Part shown: positions 1-9,884 of the stretch, piece after piece | Numbering within the stretch: position 1 is the first letter of the stretch | How the letters are laid out: each line of letters begins with the position of its first letter | Assembly: GCF_900101905.1 (NCBI RefSeq) | Contig: NZ_FNAJ01000004.1 | Location: forward strand, 62,001-126,000 | Direction of reading: 5' to 3' | Origin: Myxococcus virescens | GTDB lineage: Bacteria; Myxococcota; Myxococcia; Myxococcales; Myxococcaceae | Length of the DNA: 64,000 bases | Position numbers and translations under genes: made by a program | The notes under the pieces: model-generated | The model's input: the letters and a program-made list of their open reading frames with translations, nothing else | What the model was told of the DNA's origin: nothing | Database searches by the model: none

Positions 1-63
1 GACTTCGACACCAGCGCGAGCCTCATCGAACCGCTCGCACAGGGCCGGCGCTACAACGTCTGA
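1..63 (+). CDS. 3' end of an unidentified gene
   Basis: Twenty in-frame codons end at a TGA; the rest of the gene lies outside the window. The visible tail (ending RRYNV) is too short to assign a family. The frame is supported by its end just before a strong GC-rich hairpin and a convergent gene, the usual layout for a gene end. Confidence 0.5.
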   Translation, partial: DFDTSASLIEPLAQGRRYNV

Positions 64-74
64 GGCGCGAACGA

Positions 75-101
75 GCGCCCGGGAGACTCCACCCCGGGCG
101 C
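75..101. terminator. GC-rich hairpin between convergent genes
   Basis: A perfect 9-bp inverted repeat, GCGCCCGGG at 75-83 and CCCGGGCGC at 93-101, sits between the stop of the plus-strand gene at 63 and the stop of the minus-strand amylase at 118. There is no T-run, so a bidirectional terminator role is inferred from position. Confidence 0.5.
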
Positions 102-117
102 CCGGTGCCGTCAGGCG

Positions 118-2028
118 CTACTGCGAGAAGATGACCAGCGAGTAGGGACCGATGGCGAACGACGCGTTATGCGACAGGCCGTCCTTCGCGCCACTGTAGG
201 CCACGGTGTCAATCGACGCCGTGTTGCCGAAGTCGCCCGAGTACCCGTTCCAGTCGCTGTTGAAGCGCGCGTACCACATGCCCCCGCGCGGGAAGCCGAT
301 GTTGTAGCTGGGGAAGTACGTGCCGCTGAAGTTGGCGACGATGACGACGTCATCCCCCGGCCCGCCGTTCTCCCAACGGTGGTACGCAATCACCTTGCCG
401 CTGTTGTTGACGTGGTGGACGTTGACGTTGCCACCGCGTAGGCCGCGCGTGTTGTTGAACCAGTTGCGGCGCAGGCGGATGAGGTCGCGGTACAGCGTCC
501 GGATGCCGCTGTAAGTGCTGTTCTTGCCCCAGTCCACGGGGTCCGTGTCCTGGAAGTAGCCGTCCTCGAGGAACTCCTGGCCCTGGAAGATCATCGGGAT
601 GCCAGGCGAGGTGAAGACGACGCCCGCCGCCAGCGTGGAGCGCTTCTTGGCGGCCCAGCTGCCTGCGTTGCCCGGCCAGATCTCCTCCGGGACGCGCGCC
701 TTGCCGTTGGCCACCTCGTCGTGGCTCTCCGAGTAGATGACGCGCGCGGTGTGCCGCCCGCTGTAGCGCTGGGTGATGGCGTTGCGTACCGCGTTCATGT
801 CACGGCCGCTGTCGTTCGACGCGATGACCGCCGCGCGGATGGCGTGCACGAAGTCGCCGCCCCACTGCGAGTCGAAGCCCGCGCCGCCCGAGGTGTCGGA
901 CGTGGCGTCGTTGGTGATGGAGTCACCACCGCCGAAGTCCTCGGCGATGCTGATCTTCCACGGCTGCGTGGCGTTGATTTCGCGGTTGATGGAGCGGAAC
1001 ACGCGCCACGCGTCGGGGATGGCGGTGGTGTCGCTGCCATTCTGCGTGCGCATGTACTTGGTGGCGTCCCAGCGCAGACCGTCACCCCGGAAGGAATGGG
1101 TGAGGTTCATCATCGAGTCGCGAATGTACGCGCGGACCTCGGGGCGGCCGTAGTCCGGGCGGGTGTCGCCCCACGGCGTGCTCTTGCGCCAGTCGTTGTA
1201 GAAGTACTCGCCGCCCGAGCCCAGGCAGTCGCCGCTGAAGCACCACATGGGCAGGTCGCTGGGGCCGTAGTGGTTGTGCACCACGTCGAAGATGACGCCG
1301 ATGCCACGCATGTGCGCCTCGTCCACGAAGCGCTTCATGTCGTTGGGGTGCCCGTAGGCGCTCTCCGGCGCGAACGGGAAGGCGGCGTTGTAGCCCCAGG
1401 AGAAGTCACCAGCGAACTCGTACGCGGGCATGACCTTGATCATGTTCGCGCCCAGGTCCCGGACGTGGTCGAGCCTGGCAATCGCGCTGTTCCAGTTGCC
1501 GGGGCCGAAGCCGGGCGAGTCGTGGAACGTGCCGACGTGCATCTCGTAGATGATCATCTCGTTGAAGCCAGGGCTGCTGTACTGCTGCGCGTTCCACCAG
1601 TACTCGCCGTGGTCGTAGATGATGCTGGAGCCGGTGGAGTTCTCCTGCCACGCCGAGCGGGGGTCCGCCCGCCACGCGTCGCTGCCCCACTGGTTGCGGG
1701 TGATGAACTTGTACTTCTGGCCCTTCACCGCGCCCGCCACATCGCCGGAGAAGTTGCCGTTGAACTCGTTGCCCAGCTCAATCCAGGTGCCCCAGCCGTT
1801 GAAATCGCCGGAGACGAACACCCGGCTCGCCATCGGCGCCCAGACGCGGAACGTGGTGCCACCCGCATAGACGGTGGCGCCCATGCCGGGCCGCGTGGAC
1901 GAGCTGAGCTGCTGGCTGATGACCGCCGTCTCTTCCGCGGAACCTCGCGGCGCTTCGAGCGCGGACTCCCCACAGCCGGCAATCACACCCGCCAGCAGGA
2001 GCGCACTCCACCTGTTGCTATGCCTCAT
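118..2028 (-). CDS. Secreted GH13 lipoprotein, branching-enzyme-like
   Basis: A 636-residue lipoprotein: signal peptide with lipobox VIAGC, lipidated Cys19. Residues about 50-140 form a CBM48-like glycogen-binding domain (RVWAP, FNGW). A GH13 catalytic domain follows at about 155-540, and an all-beta C-terminal domain ends the protein. Expected GH13 residues are present: DVVHNH at 248-253, nucleophile Asp321 in GLRWD, acid/base Glu363 in IAED, and His436-Asp437 in SHDE. The SHDE..NGK stretch and the CBM48 module resemble alpha-1,4-glucan branching enzymes (GlgB type) more than plain amylases, yet the protein is exported. The start is fixed by a GGGAGG ribosome site just upstream; a longer open frame to 2373 lacks one. 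It could act as a branching enzyme or an alpha-amylase; the substrate is inferred to be alpha-glucan. Confidence 0.88.
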   Translation of the reverse strand: MRHSNRWSALLLAGVIAGCGESALEAPRGSAEETAVISQQLSSSTRPGMGATVYAGGTTFRVWAPMASRVFVSGDFNGWGTWIELGNEFNGNFSGDVAGAVKGQKYKFITRNQWGSDAWRADPRSAWQENSTGSSIIYDHGEYWWNAQQYSSPGFNEMIIYEMHVGTFHDSPGFGPGNWNSAIARLDHVRDLGANMIKVMPAYEFAGDFSWGYNAAFPFAPESAYGHPNDMKRFVDEAHMRGIGVIFDVVHNHYGPSDLPMWCFSGDCLGSGGEYFYNDWRKSTPWGDTRPDYGRPEVRAYIRDSMMNLTHSFRGDGLRWDATKYMRTQNGSDTTAIPDAWRVFRSINREINATQPWKISIAEDFGGGDSITNDATSDTSGGAGFDSQWGGDFVHAIRAAVIASNDSGRDMNAVRNAITQRYSGRHTARVIYSESHDEVANGKARVPEEIWPGNAGSWAAKKRSTLAAGVVFTSPGIPMIFQGQEFLEDGYFQDTDPVDWGKNSTYSGIRTLYRDLIRLRRNWFNNTRGLRGGNVNVHHVNNSGKVIAYHRWENGGPGDDVVIVANFSGTYFPSYNIGFPRGGMWYARFNSDWNGYSGDFGNTASIDTVAYSGAKDGLSHNASFAIGPYSLVIFSQ

Positions 2029-2270
2029 GGATGACAACCTCCCTTGGTCAGGGAGCGTCCTAGCAACCGGCGCAAATCCCGTGCAAACGGCTCTGCACGG
2101 AATCTGTAATTTTCCACCACAACTCAGCGCGTCAAACGTATCCACCGGCACACCTGCCCCCCTGTGAGACACGCGCGCGAAGTTCCCGGTGCTCGCCATC
2201 GACGCATGAGTGCGATACGCCCCACACGTTGCGCCCCACCCAGGGAGCGCGCTGGGGAGAGCGACGCACG

Positions 2271-3881
2271 ATGACGAAGAAGACAGCGCTGGCCCGACGT
2301 GAGGCCCTGCTCGCGTTGGCCGCGGTCCTTGCCAGCGGATGCGCCACGAGCGCCCCCTCCCCCACGCCCGCACCGCCTTCCGGCACGGTGCGCCTGACGC
2401 TCCTTCACCTGGCGGACGTCTACCAGGTCCAGGCCGTCGAGGAAGGAAGGGGGGGCATGGCCCGCGCCGCCACGCTGCGCAAGCAGGTGCTTCGCGAGAG
2501 CCCCCACGTCCTGACGCTGATGGGGGGCGACACGCTGTCTCCGTCCGTGGAGTCGCTGGTGGAGGTGGACGGCAAGGCGCTCAAGGGCCGGCACATGGTG
2601 GACGCGTGGAATGCGTTCGGCCTGGACTACGCGGTGCTGGGCAACCACGAGTTCGACTTCGGCGACGATGTCCTGCGTGAGCGCATCCGCGAGTCCCGCT
2701 TCACGTGGCTCGGGGCCAACGTGCGGGACACGAAGTCCGGGGGCCTCTTCGCGGGGGTCCAGGCCTCCGCGATTCGGGAGTTGGGCGGCATCAAGCTGGG
2801 CCTCTTCGGCGTGGTGCTCCAGGAGACAAAGGCCACCACGAAGGCCGGCAAGGACACGCTCTTCGGAGACGTCTGCGAGGCGGCCCGGGGCGAGGTGGCG
2901 AAGCTGCGCGAGGCCGGCGCCCAGGTGGTGGTGGCCCTCACCCACCTGACGGCGGACCAGGACCGGGCGCTCACCCGCTGCGTCAAGGTGGACGCGGTGC
3001 TCGGGGGGCATGACCACGAGGCGCTGGAGGACCGCAGCACGGGCACGCCCATCTTCAAGGTGGCGGCGGACGCGGTGGACCTGGGCCGGCTCACGCTGGA
3101 CGTGGACGCGGCGACGGCCGCGGTGCGCCAGGTGACGTGGCAGACGCTGCCGGTGACGCGGCAGGTGCCGGAGGACGCGGCCTTCAACGCGGCCATGCAG
3201 CCCTATGCCGCGCTGTTCAACCAGTTGTCCGAGCACGTGGGCCGCTCCCCCGTGGCCCTGGAGGCGCGGGCCGCGCTGGTGCGCACCCAGGAGACGAACC
3301 TGGGCTCGTTCGTCGCGGATGCGTTCCGCGCGGCGGCCAGGGCGGACGTGGCGCTGGTCAACGCCGGGGCGCTGCGCGCGGACGCGCTGCTGCCCGCGGG
3401 TGGTGTCACCCGGCGGGACTTGCACGCCATCCTGCCGTACGCGGATGAGCTGGTGGTGCTGGAGGTGAAGGGGGACACGCTGCGCGCGGCGCTGGAGAAC
3501 GGCGTCAGCCTCAGCCGCGAGGACTCACGGCCGGGCCGCTTTCCGCAGGTATCCGGGCTGGAGTTCACCTTCGATTCGGACCGGCCCGCCGGCCAGCGGG
3601 TGCTGGGCGTGAAGGTGGGCGGAAGGCCGTTGGACAAGGCAGCCACGTACCGGCTGGCAACGCTGAGCTTCCTCGCCAGCGGCAAGGACGGCTACGACAT
3701 GCTGCGGAACCAGCCGTCCACGCCGGCCAGGGTGACGGGGAACTCGCCCCTGGACGTGCTGGCGGAGGCGTTCCGCACCGGTACGCCGTCGCCGCATGCC
3801 CAGGCGGATGGCCGTATCTCCCGGCGCGGCACGGGCGCCCTGGCCCCCGACGCGCGTCAGCCGCCCGCGCCGCTGAAGTAG
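2271..3881 (+). CDS. 5'-nucleotidase / UshA-family lipoprotein
   Basis: A 536-residue lipoprotein (lipobox LASGC, Cys24) of the bifunctional 5'-nucleotidase/2',3'-cyclic phosphodiesterase family. The N-terminal metallophosphatase domain (about 38-300) shows the metal-binding blocks GGDT (Asp87), GNHEFD (Asn125-His126) and GGHDHE near 256. The C-terminal 5'-nucleotidase substrate domain spans about 310-500. The family hydrolyses nucleotides outside the cytoplasm to salvage nucleoside and phosphate. The first block, LHLADVYQV, departs from the usual TNDxH. The start is the ATG at 2271, with GGGGAGAG upstream. The gene is divergent from the GH13 lipoprotein and convergent with the next gene, with a 15-base gap. 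Confidence 0.9.
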   Translation: MTKKTALARREALLALAAVLASGCATSAPSPTPAPPSGTVRLTLLHLADVYQVQAVEEGRGGMARAATLRKQVLRESPHVLTLMGGDTLSPSVESLVEVDGKALKGRHMVDAWNAFGLDYAVLGNHEFDFGDDVLRERIRESRFTWLGANVRDTKSGGLFAGVQASAIRELGGIKLGLFGVVLQETKATTKAGKDTLFGDVCEAARGEVAKLREAGAQVVVALTHLTADQDRALTRCVKVDAVLGGHDHEALEDRSTGTPIFKVAADAVDLGRLTLDVDAATAAVRQVTWQTLPVTRQVPEDAAFNAAMQPYAALFNQLSEHVGRSPVALEARAALVRTQETNLGSFVADAFRAAARADVALVNAGALRADALLPAGGVTRRDLHAILPYADELVVLEVKGDTLRAALENGVSLSREDSRPGRFPQVSGLEFTFDSDRPAGQRVLGVKVGGRPLDKAATYRLATLSFLASGKDGYDMLRNQPSTPARVTGNSPLDVLAEAFRTGTPSPHAQADGRISRRGTGALAPDARQPPAPLK

Positions 3882-3896
3882 GACGGGGCGCGGCGC

Positions 3897-4673
3897 TCAA
3901 GGCGCCGTCCAGCCTCGCACGCGATACACCACACGCCCCGCCAGCTCACGCAGGGCGTCGGTGCTCAGGTTGAGGGCCCCAGACCTCGGCAACCAGCTCA
4001 TGCGCCGCAGCGGCGTGTTCGACGCCCGCGAGTCCACCGGCAACAGGTCCGGACGCAGCCCCACCGCCGCGAAGCAACCCGCGGCGCGCGGCATGTGCGC
4101 GGCGCTCGTCACCAGCAGCAGGGACTTCCACCCTCGCGCCTGGATGATGCGCGCGGACTCCACCGCGTTCTCCCGTGTATTGCGGCTGCGCCCTTCCGTG
4201 ACGATGCGCTCCCGCGGAATCCCCCACTGCTGGAGCTGCCGGAGCAGCACGTCTGCCTCCACCACCGCCTCGGGCCTCGGGTCCAGCGAACCGCCGGAGA
4301 TGAGCACCTGCCGAGCCCGGCCCTCGCGCAGCAGCTCGAAGCCCCGCAGCACCCGCTCCGCCGCCGCGTTGTACTCCGGCACGCCGGTGCGCTCCGTGGC
4401 GGCTGGATCCAACCCGCCGCCCAGGACGATGACGGCGTCATACGTGGCCCCCGGTTGGAAGGACCGCACCGCCCCCGCCTCCGTCGCCCGCATCAGCCCC
4501 ATGGCCACCGGCTCGATGGAGAAGGCGTACAGCACCACGCCGCCCAGCACACTCAGCACGCGCGACAGCCGCTCACGTCGCCGCCGCAGCCCCCAGGCCA
4601 CCAGCCACAGCAGCAGCGCCCAGGAGAGCGGCGCCAGCAGCAGGTCCAGCACCTTCGACAGGAAGAGGAACAC
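3897..4673 (-). CDS. YdcF/ElyC-family (DUF218) membrane protein
   Basis: A 258-residue protein with two N-terminal membrane segments (about 5-25 and 38-58) followed by a DUF218 domain. Typical motifs are visible: AVIVLGGG near 80, ISGGS near 124, TEGRSRNTRENA near 160 and VTSAAHMPRA near 190. Members of this family (SanA, ElyC, YdcF) act in envelope or peptidoglycan-precursor homeostasis, with poorly defined chemistry. The start is a GTG codon. It lies 15 bases downstream of the NAD kinase stop on the same strand, so the two are probably co-transcribed. Confidence 0.85.
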   Translation of the reverse strand: MFLFLSKVLDLLLAPLSWALLLWLVAWGLRRRRERLSRVLSVLGGVVLYAFSIEPVAMGLMRATEAGAVRSFQPGATYDAVIVLGGGLDPAATERTGVPEYNAAAERVLRGFELLREGRARQVLISGGSLDPRPEAVVEADVLLRQLQQWGIPRERIVTEGRSRNTRENAVESARIIQARGWKSLLLVTSAAHMPRAAGCFAAVGLRPDLLPVDSRASNTPLRRMSWLPRSGALNLSTDALRELAGRVVYRVRGWTAP

Positions 4674-4688
4674 GGCGCGCGGCGCCTT

Positions 4689-5534
4689 TCAGCGCTCGCC
4701 CCAGTGGAGCTTCTGCCGGAGGATGGAGAAGTAGGCCACCTTCGGGTTGCGCACCAGGTTCACCCGGTTGGGCGAGCGCACCACCTCGATGCAGTCCCCA
4801 CCCTGGAGCCCGTGGCCCGTCTGCCCGTCGATGGTCAGGTACGTGTCCGCCGTCTCACTGCGCAGCGTCACCCGGATGGTCCGGTCCGCCGGCACGACGA
4901 TGGAGCGCTGCGTGAGGGCGTGCGAACAAATGGGCGACAGCACCGTGCAGTCCACCGACGGGTGGACGATGGGCCCCCCCGCCGACAGCGAGTACGCCGT
5001 GGAGCCGGTGGGCGTGGCCAGGATGACGCCGTCCGACTTGTAGGTCGTGATGGGGACCCCGTCGATGGACGTCTCGTGGTCGGCGATGCGCGCCAGCGCG
5101 CCCTTGTTGATGACCACGTCGTTGAGGACCTCGTCCTCGATGAGCACCCTGCCCCCGCGCAGCAGGCGGCAGGTGAGCTTCATCCGGGAGTCCACCTGGA
5201 AGCGCCCCGCGAGCACCTGCTCCAGCATGGGGTACAGCTCTTCCACCGGGACTTCCGTCATGAAGCCCAGGCTGCCCAGGTTGACGCCCAGAATCGGAAC
5301 CCCGCGGCCACCGAGCAGGCGCGCCGCGTAGATGAGCGTGCCGTCACCGCCCAGCACCACCATCAGGTCCGCCCGGGTCACCAGCTCCCGGTCATCCACC
5401 CGCGGCCAGCCCAGCTCATGGGCCAGCGTGCGGTCCGCCAGCACCGACAGGTGGGGGTACCGCTCACGGATTTGAGCCGCGAGCGCTACCGCCTCGGGCT
5501 TGTCCCTCTTCGCGACGATTGCCAGGGTCTGCAC
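4689..5534 (-). CDS. nadK: NAD kinase
   Basis: A 281-residue ATP-NAD kinase that phosphorylates NAD to NADP in the cytoplasm. The diagnostic GGDGT motif sits in VVLGGDGTLIYAAR, followed by GVNLGSLGFM and the second family signature TPTGSTAYSLSAGGP. The GTG at 5534 (protein start MQTLAIVAK) fits the family N-terminus and has an AGGCGG ribosome site 7 bases upstream; a longer frame to 5609 would add a non-homologous tail. It is the first gene of a likely pair with the YdcF protein and lies 76 bases after the response-regulator gene. Confidence 0.95.
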   Translation of the reverse strand: MQTLAIVAKRDKPEAVALAAQIRERYPHLSVLADRTLAHELGWPRVDDRELVTRADLMVVLGGDGTLIYAARLLGGRGVPILGVNLGSLGFMTEVPVEELYPMLEQVLAGRFQVDSRMKLTCRLLRGGRVLIEDEVLNDVVINKGALARIADHETSIDGVPITTYKSDGVILATPTGSTAYSLSAGGPIVHPSVDCTVLSPICSHALTQRSIVVPADRTIRVTLRSETADTYLTIDGQTGHGLQGGDCIEVVRSPNRVNLVRNPKVAYFSILRQKLHWGER

Positions 5535-5610
5535 GCAAACCCGCCTTTGTAGTCCAGGAGGGCCCCGGGCGCGCATGGGAAACGCCCGGGTGCCCGCCGG
5601 CCGACACACG

Positions 5611-7064
<1,454 letters not shown>

Positions 7065-7068
<4 letters not shown>

Positions 7069-8648
7069 GGCAACCTCTCGAGCTGCAGGGGGATGGGCAG
7101 AAAAACGGTGAAGCAGGAGCCTTCGCCGACCTGGGTGTCCACGTGGAAGCTGCCCCCATGGTCCTGGACGATGCGGTAGGCAATGGAGAGCCCCAGGCCG
7201 GTGCCTTCACCCGGGGCCTTGGTGGTGAACGACGGCTCGAAGATGCGAGGCAGGTACTTCTCCTCGATACCCGTGCCGGTGTCCGTCACCGCGAAGAAGC
7301 AGCGGTCGCCTTCGCGACCCGTCACCAGCTTCAGCTTGCCCTCACGCGTGGGCAGCGACTGGAGACCGTTCTGGAGCAGGTTGAGCACCACCTGCGCGAG
7401 CTGACCGGGGTCGCCGTACACCTTCGGCAGGCCGTCCGCGAGCCCCAGCGTCAGCTCCACCGTGGGCATGGACTTGAGCTGCGCGCGGAACAGCACCGCC
7501 GCGTCCTCCACGCACTTGGACAAGTCGAAGGGCCGCCGGTCCTCCACGCGGCTGTGGCGGCTGAACTTGAGGAGGCTCTCCACGATGCGCTTGCAGCGCA
7601 GCGCGCTCTCCTCGATGAGGCCCAGCGACTCCAGGTCCGCCTCGCTGCGGCCCGCGTCGCGCGACATCAACTGCGCGAAGGCGAGGATGCCGCCCAGCGG
7701 GTTGTTGATTTCGTGCGCCACCCCGCCGGCGAGCTGGCCCACTGCGGCCATCTTCTCCGTCTCGATGAGCCGCCGCGTCATCGACTGCTCCTCGGTGACG
7801 TCCCGGTAGGTGCAGACGACGCGCTCATCCCCCGTCATGGGGTAGGCGGCCACCACGAAGGTGCGCCCGCCCTGGCGGACCTCACCGCGCGCGCCCTTGC
7901 CGCTCTCCACCGCCGCCGGCAGCGGGCAGCCCGTGCACGGCTCGTTGCGGCCGAAGAGGTAGCGGTAGCACGTGGTGTCGGAGGGAATCTCCTCGATGGA
8001 GCGCCCCGCCACGTCCGCGTACGCCAGGTTCGCCCGCCGCACCGCGAAGTCCCGCGCGCGCACCACGCACAGCGGCGTCTCCATGCAGTCGAAGGACAGC
8101 TCCCACTCGCGCTTGGCCTGGCTCAGCATGCGCGTGCGCTGGGCGACGCGCTCCTCCAGGTCCGCGTTGAGCAGCTTCAGTTCCGCGTTCTGCGCCTGCG
8201 TCACCGTGTAGAGCCGCTCGTTCTCCGCCTGGAGCGCGTACTGCTCGAAGGCGCTCTTCACCGTCAGCACCAGGTGGCTGTCGTTCCAGGGCTTGGAGAT
8301 GAAGCGGAAGATCTCCGACCGGTTGATGGCCTCTTCGATGGCCTGCTGGTCCGCCTGGCCCGTCAGCATGATGCGCTGGGCCCGCGGCTCCTGCTGCTTC
8401 ACCCGGGTAAGGAAATCGACGCCATTCATCCCCGGCATGCGGAAATCGGAGATGACCACCTCGGGGTGGAAGGCCTCCACCGCCCGCAGGCCCTGCTCGG
8501 CGTCCGTCGCCGTCTCGATGTCCCAGTCGCCGCGGCGCAGCACCCGGCGGATGGACTTGAGGATGTTCTCCTCGTCATCCACCAGGAGCAGCCGCCCGCG
8601 TGGCGACTCGGCCTGCTGACCGTGGACATATGCGGCTTGAGAACCCAT
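7065..8648 (-). CDS. Hybrid sensor histidine kinase (REC-PAS-HK)
   Basis: A 527-residue soluble kinase with an N-terminal receiver domain (about 18-130, phosphoacceptor Asp68 in [10 protein letters not shown]), a coiled coil near 140-180 and a PAS-like domain. The PAS region carries a CTGCP pair that could bind a metal or sense redox. The HisKA motif is [13 protein letters not shown], and the HATPase boxes are DTGTGI and [12 protein letters not shown]. No membrane segments are seen, so it is cytoplasmic. It probably phosphorylates the overlapping downstream sigma54 activator. It is the first gene after the sigma54 promoter at 8673-8689, with the start ATG about 25 bases downstream and GGGGCGGA as ribosome site. 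Confidence 0.95.
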
Positions 8649-8672
8649 GAATTGTTTCCGCCCCTAGACAAA

Positions 8673-8689
8673 TGCAATGGCCCTGCCAG
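8673..8689 (-). promoter_or_regulatory. Sigma54 (-24/-12) promoter of the kinase operon
   Basis: Read on the minus strand the site is CTGGCAGGGCCATTGCA. It matches the YTGGCACGrNNNTTGCW consensus at all but one fixed position (C to G), with exact GG-to-GC spacing. It lies 25 bases upstream of the hybrid kinase ATG. Confidence 0.85.
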
Positions 8690-8755
8690 CAGAAACTCCC
8701 TGCCCAACAGTCTGGAATCACGGGCCTTGACATTTCCATGGCGCAAAAAAACACC

Positions 8756-8817
8756 GGGTCTAATTAGACCCATCCCCACCAAATGGGTCAATACAGACCC
8801 CGGGTCTTTGACCCGGG
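8756..8817. promoter_or_regulatory. Array of six alternating GGGTC/GACCC half-sites
   Basis: Half-sites lie at 8756-8760, 8767-8771, 8785-8789, 8796-8800, 8802-8806 and 8810-8814, alternating in orientation. They form a 16-bp perfect palindrome (8756-8771), a wider inverted repeat (8767-8789) and a hairpin-capable CCCGGGTC-TTT-GACCCGGG (8799-8817). The array is about 70-140 bases upstream of the sigma54 promoter, the usual place for enhancer sites, and ends at the stop of the diguanylate cyclase gene, where the last hairpin may also act as its terminator. Confidence 0.65.
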
Positions 8818-9753
8818 CTAGGTTCCGAGCGGACCGACCGGGAGCTGGGGATGTAGGCAGATGCGATCCCTGCCGTCCCGTTTGGCCTGGTAGAGGGCCT
8901 CGTCGGCCGTCAGGAGCAGCTGCTCCGGGGTGAGGACGGTGCGGTGGGGGAAGCTGGAAACCCCCAATGACGCGGTGACTTGCAGGCTGTCCGACACCTC
9001 CAGCCGCAGGGCGCGCAGCTCGCGGCGGACGCGCTCGGCGACGGTGAGCGCCCCGGTGAGGTGGGTGCGGGGCAGCAGCACCGCGAACTCCTCGCCGCCA
9101 TAGCGGGCCACCAGGTCCGTCTCGCGCACGCCCCGGGTGAGCGCGGCGGCCACCTCGCGCAGCACGCCGTCGCCCGCGGAGTGGCCGTACTTGTCGTTGA
9201 TTTCCTTGAAGAAATCCAAGTCCAGCAGGATGAGCGACAGGGAGTCGTCATAACGCTGGGCACGGCGGAACTCCTCCCTCAGCCGCTCCTGGAAATGGCG
9301 GTGGTTGTGGAGGCCCGTGAGGCCGTCCGTCGACGACAGCCGCTGGAGCTCGCTCACCTGGGCGGCGAGCGACTCCATCCGGGCCTTCGCGGCCAGGGCG
9401 CGATGCACCCGGGCCACCAGTTCATCCGGCGACCATGGGTCCAATACGACCTCAGCCCCCCGGCGCAGGGCCTCCAGCCAGAGGCCTCTGGGCTCGGGTG
9501 GCGCCACGAGCACCACGGGGGGCCCTACCGGGCCTTCCTCGGGTATCAGGCGTTCGAGCAACCCCACGCTGGCCTGGGCGTCCTCGCCCGGGCAGAGCAC
9601 CACCAGCGATACCTCCCGCGCCAACCTCGGCACCTCCGGGCCGTGGGCGGTGATTCGGAGGGCGAAATCCTCCGGGCCCAGCGCACGGGCCAACCGAGGC
9701 AACGTCGACTGCGAGTCGTCCACTACCAGCAGGGTGAAAGGCCTGGAGTTCAC
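8818..9753 (-). CDS. Diguanylate cyclase with degenerate receiver domain
   Basis: A protein of about 311 residues with a receiver-like N-terminal half and a GGDEF C-terminal half (about 150-305). The active-site signature is GGEEF in RYGGEEFAVLL, preceded at the right distance by an RETD inhibitory site, so it likely makes cyclic-di-GMP with product feedback. The receiver half keeps the acidic pair (VVDD) but has Cys (VVLCPGE) where the phosphoacceptor Asp should be, and Asp (VLDPWSP) where the conserved Lys is expected; it is probably not phosphorylated. I chose the GTG at 9753, with GGGG 5 bases upstream, over a GTG at 9780. It is transcribed toward the kinase operon. Confidence 0.9.
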   Translation of the reverse strand: MNSRPFTLLVVDDSQSTLPRLARALGPEDFALRITAHGPEVPRLAREVSLVVLCPGEDAQASVGLLERLIPEEGPVGPPVVLVAPPEPRGLWLEALRRGAEVVLDPWSPDELVARVHRALAAKARMESLAAQVSELQRLSSTDGLTGLHNHRHFQERLREEFRRAQRYDDSLSLILLDLDFFKEINDKYGHSAGDGVLREVAAALTRGVRETDLVARYGGEEFAVLLPRTHLTGALTVAERVRRELRALRLEVSDSLQVTASLGVSSFPHRTVLTPEQLLLTADEALYQAKRDGRDRICLHPQLPVGPLGT

Positions 9754-9884
9754 AGTGTCCCCGCAAAATGGTGATTTCACGGTATCATAGGCGTGCGACG
9801 ATATGCGACCCCTGCCATTGGATAAAAACCGGATTCTCTGCTAGCGAGCCGCCAACTTCGCAGGTCCGCCCGCCGAGGTCCCTC

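Noticed and set aside
2109..2135. A TTGACG...GAAAAT pair as promoter of the first GH13 lipoprotein
   Set aside because: The spacer is only 15 bases and the -10 match is weak; I could not support it as a promoter.
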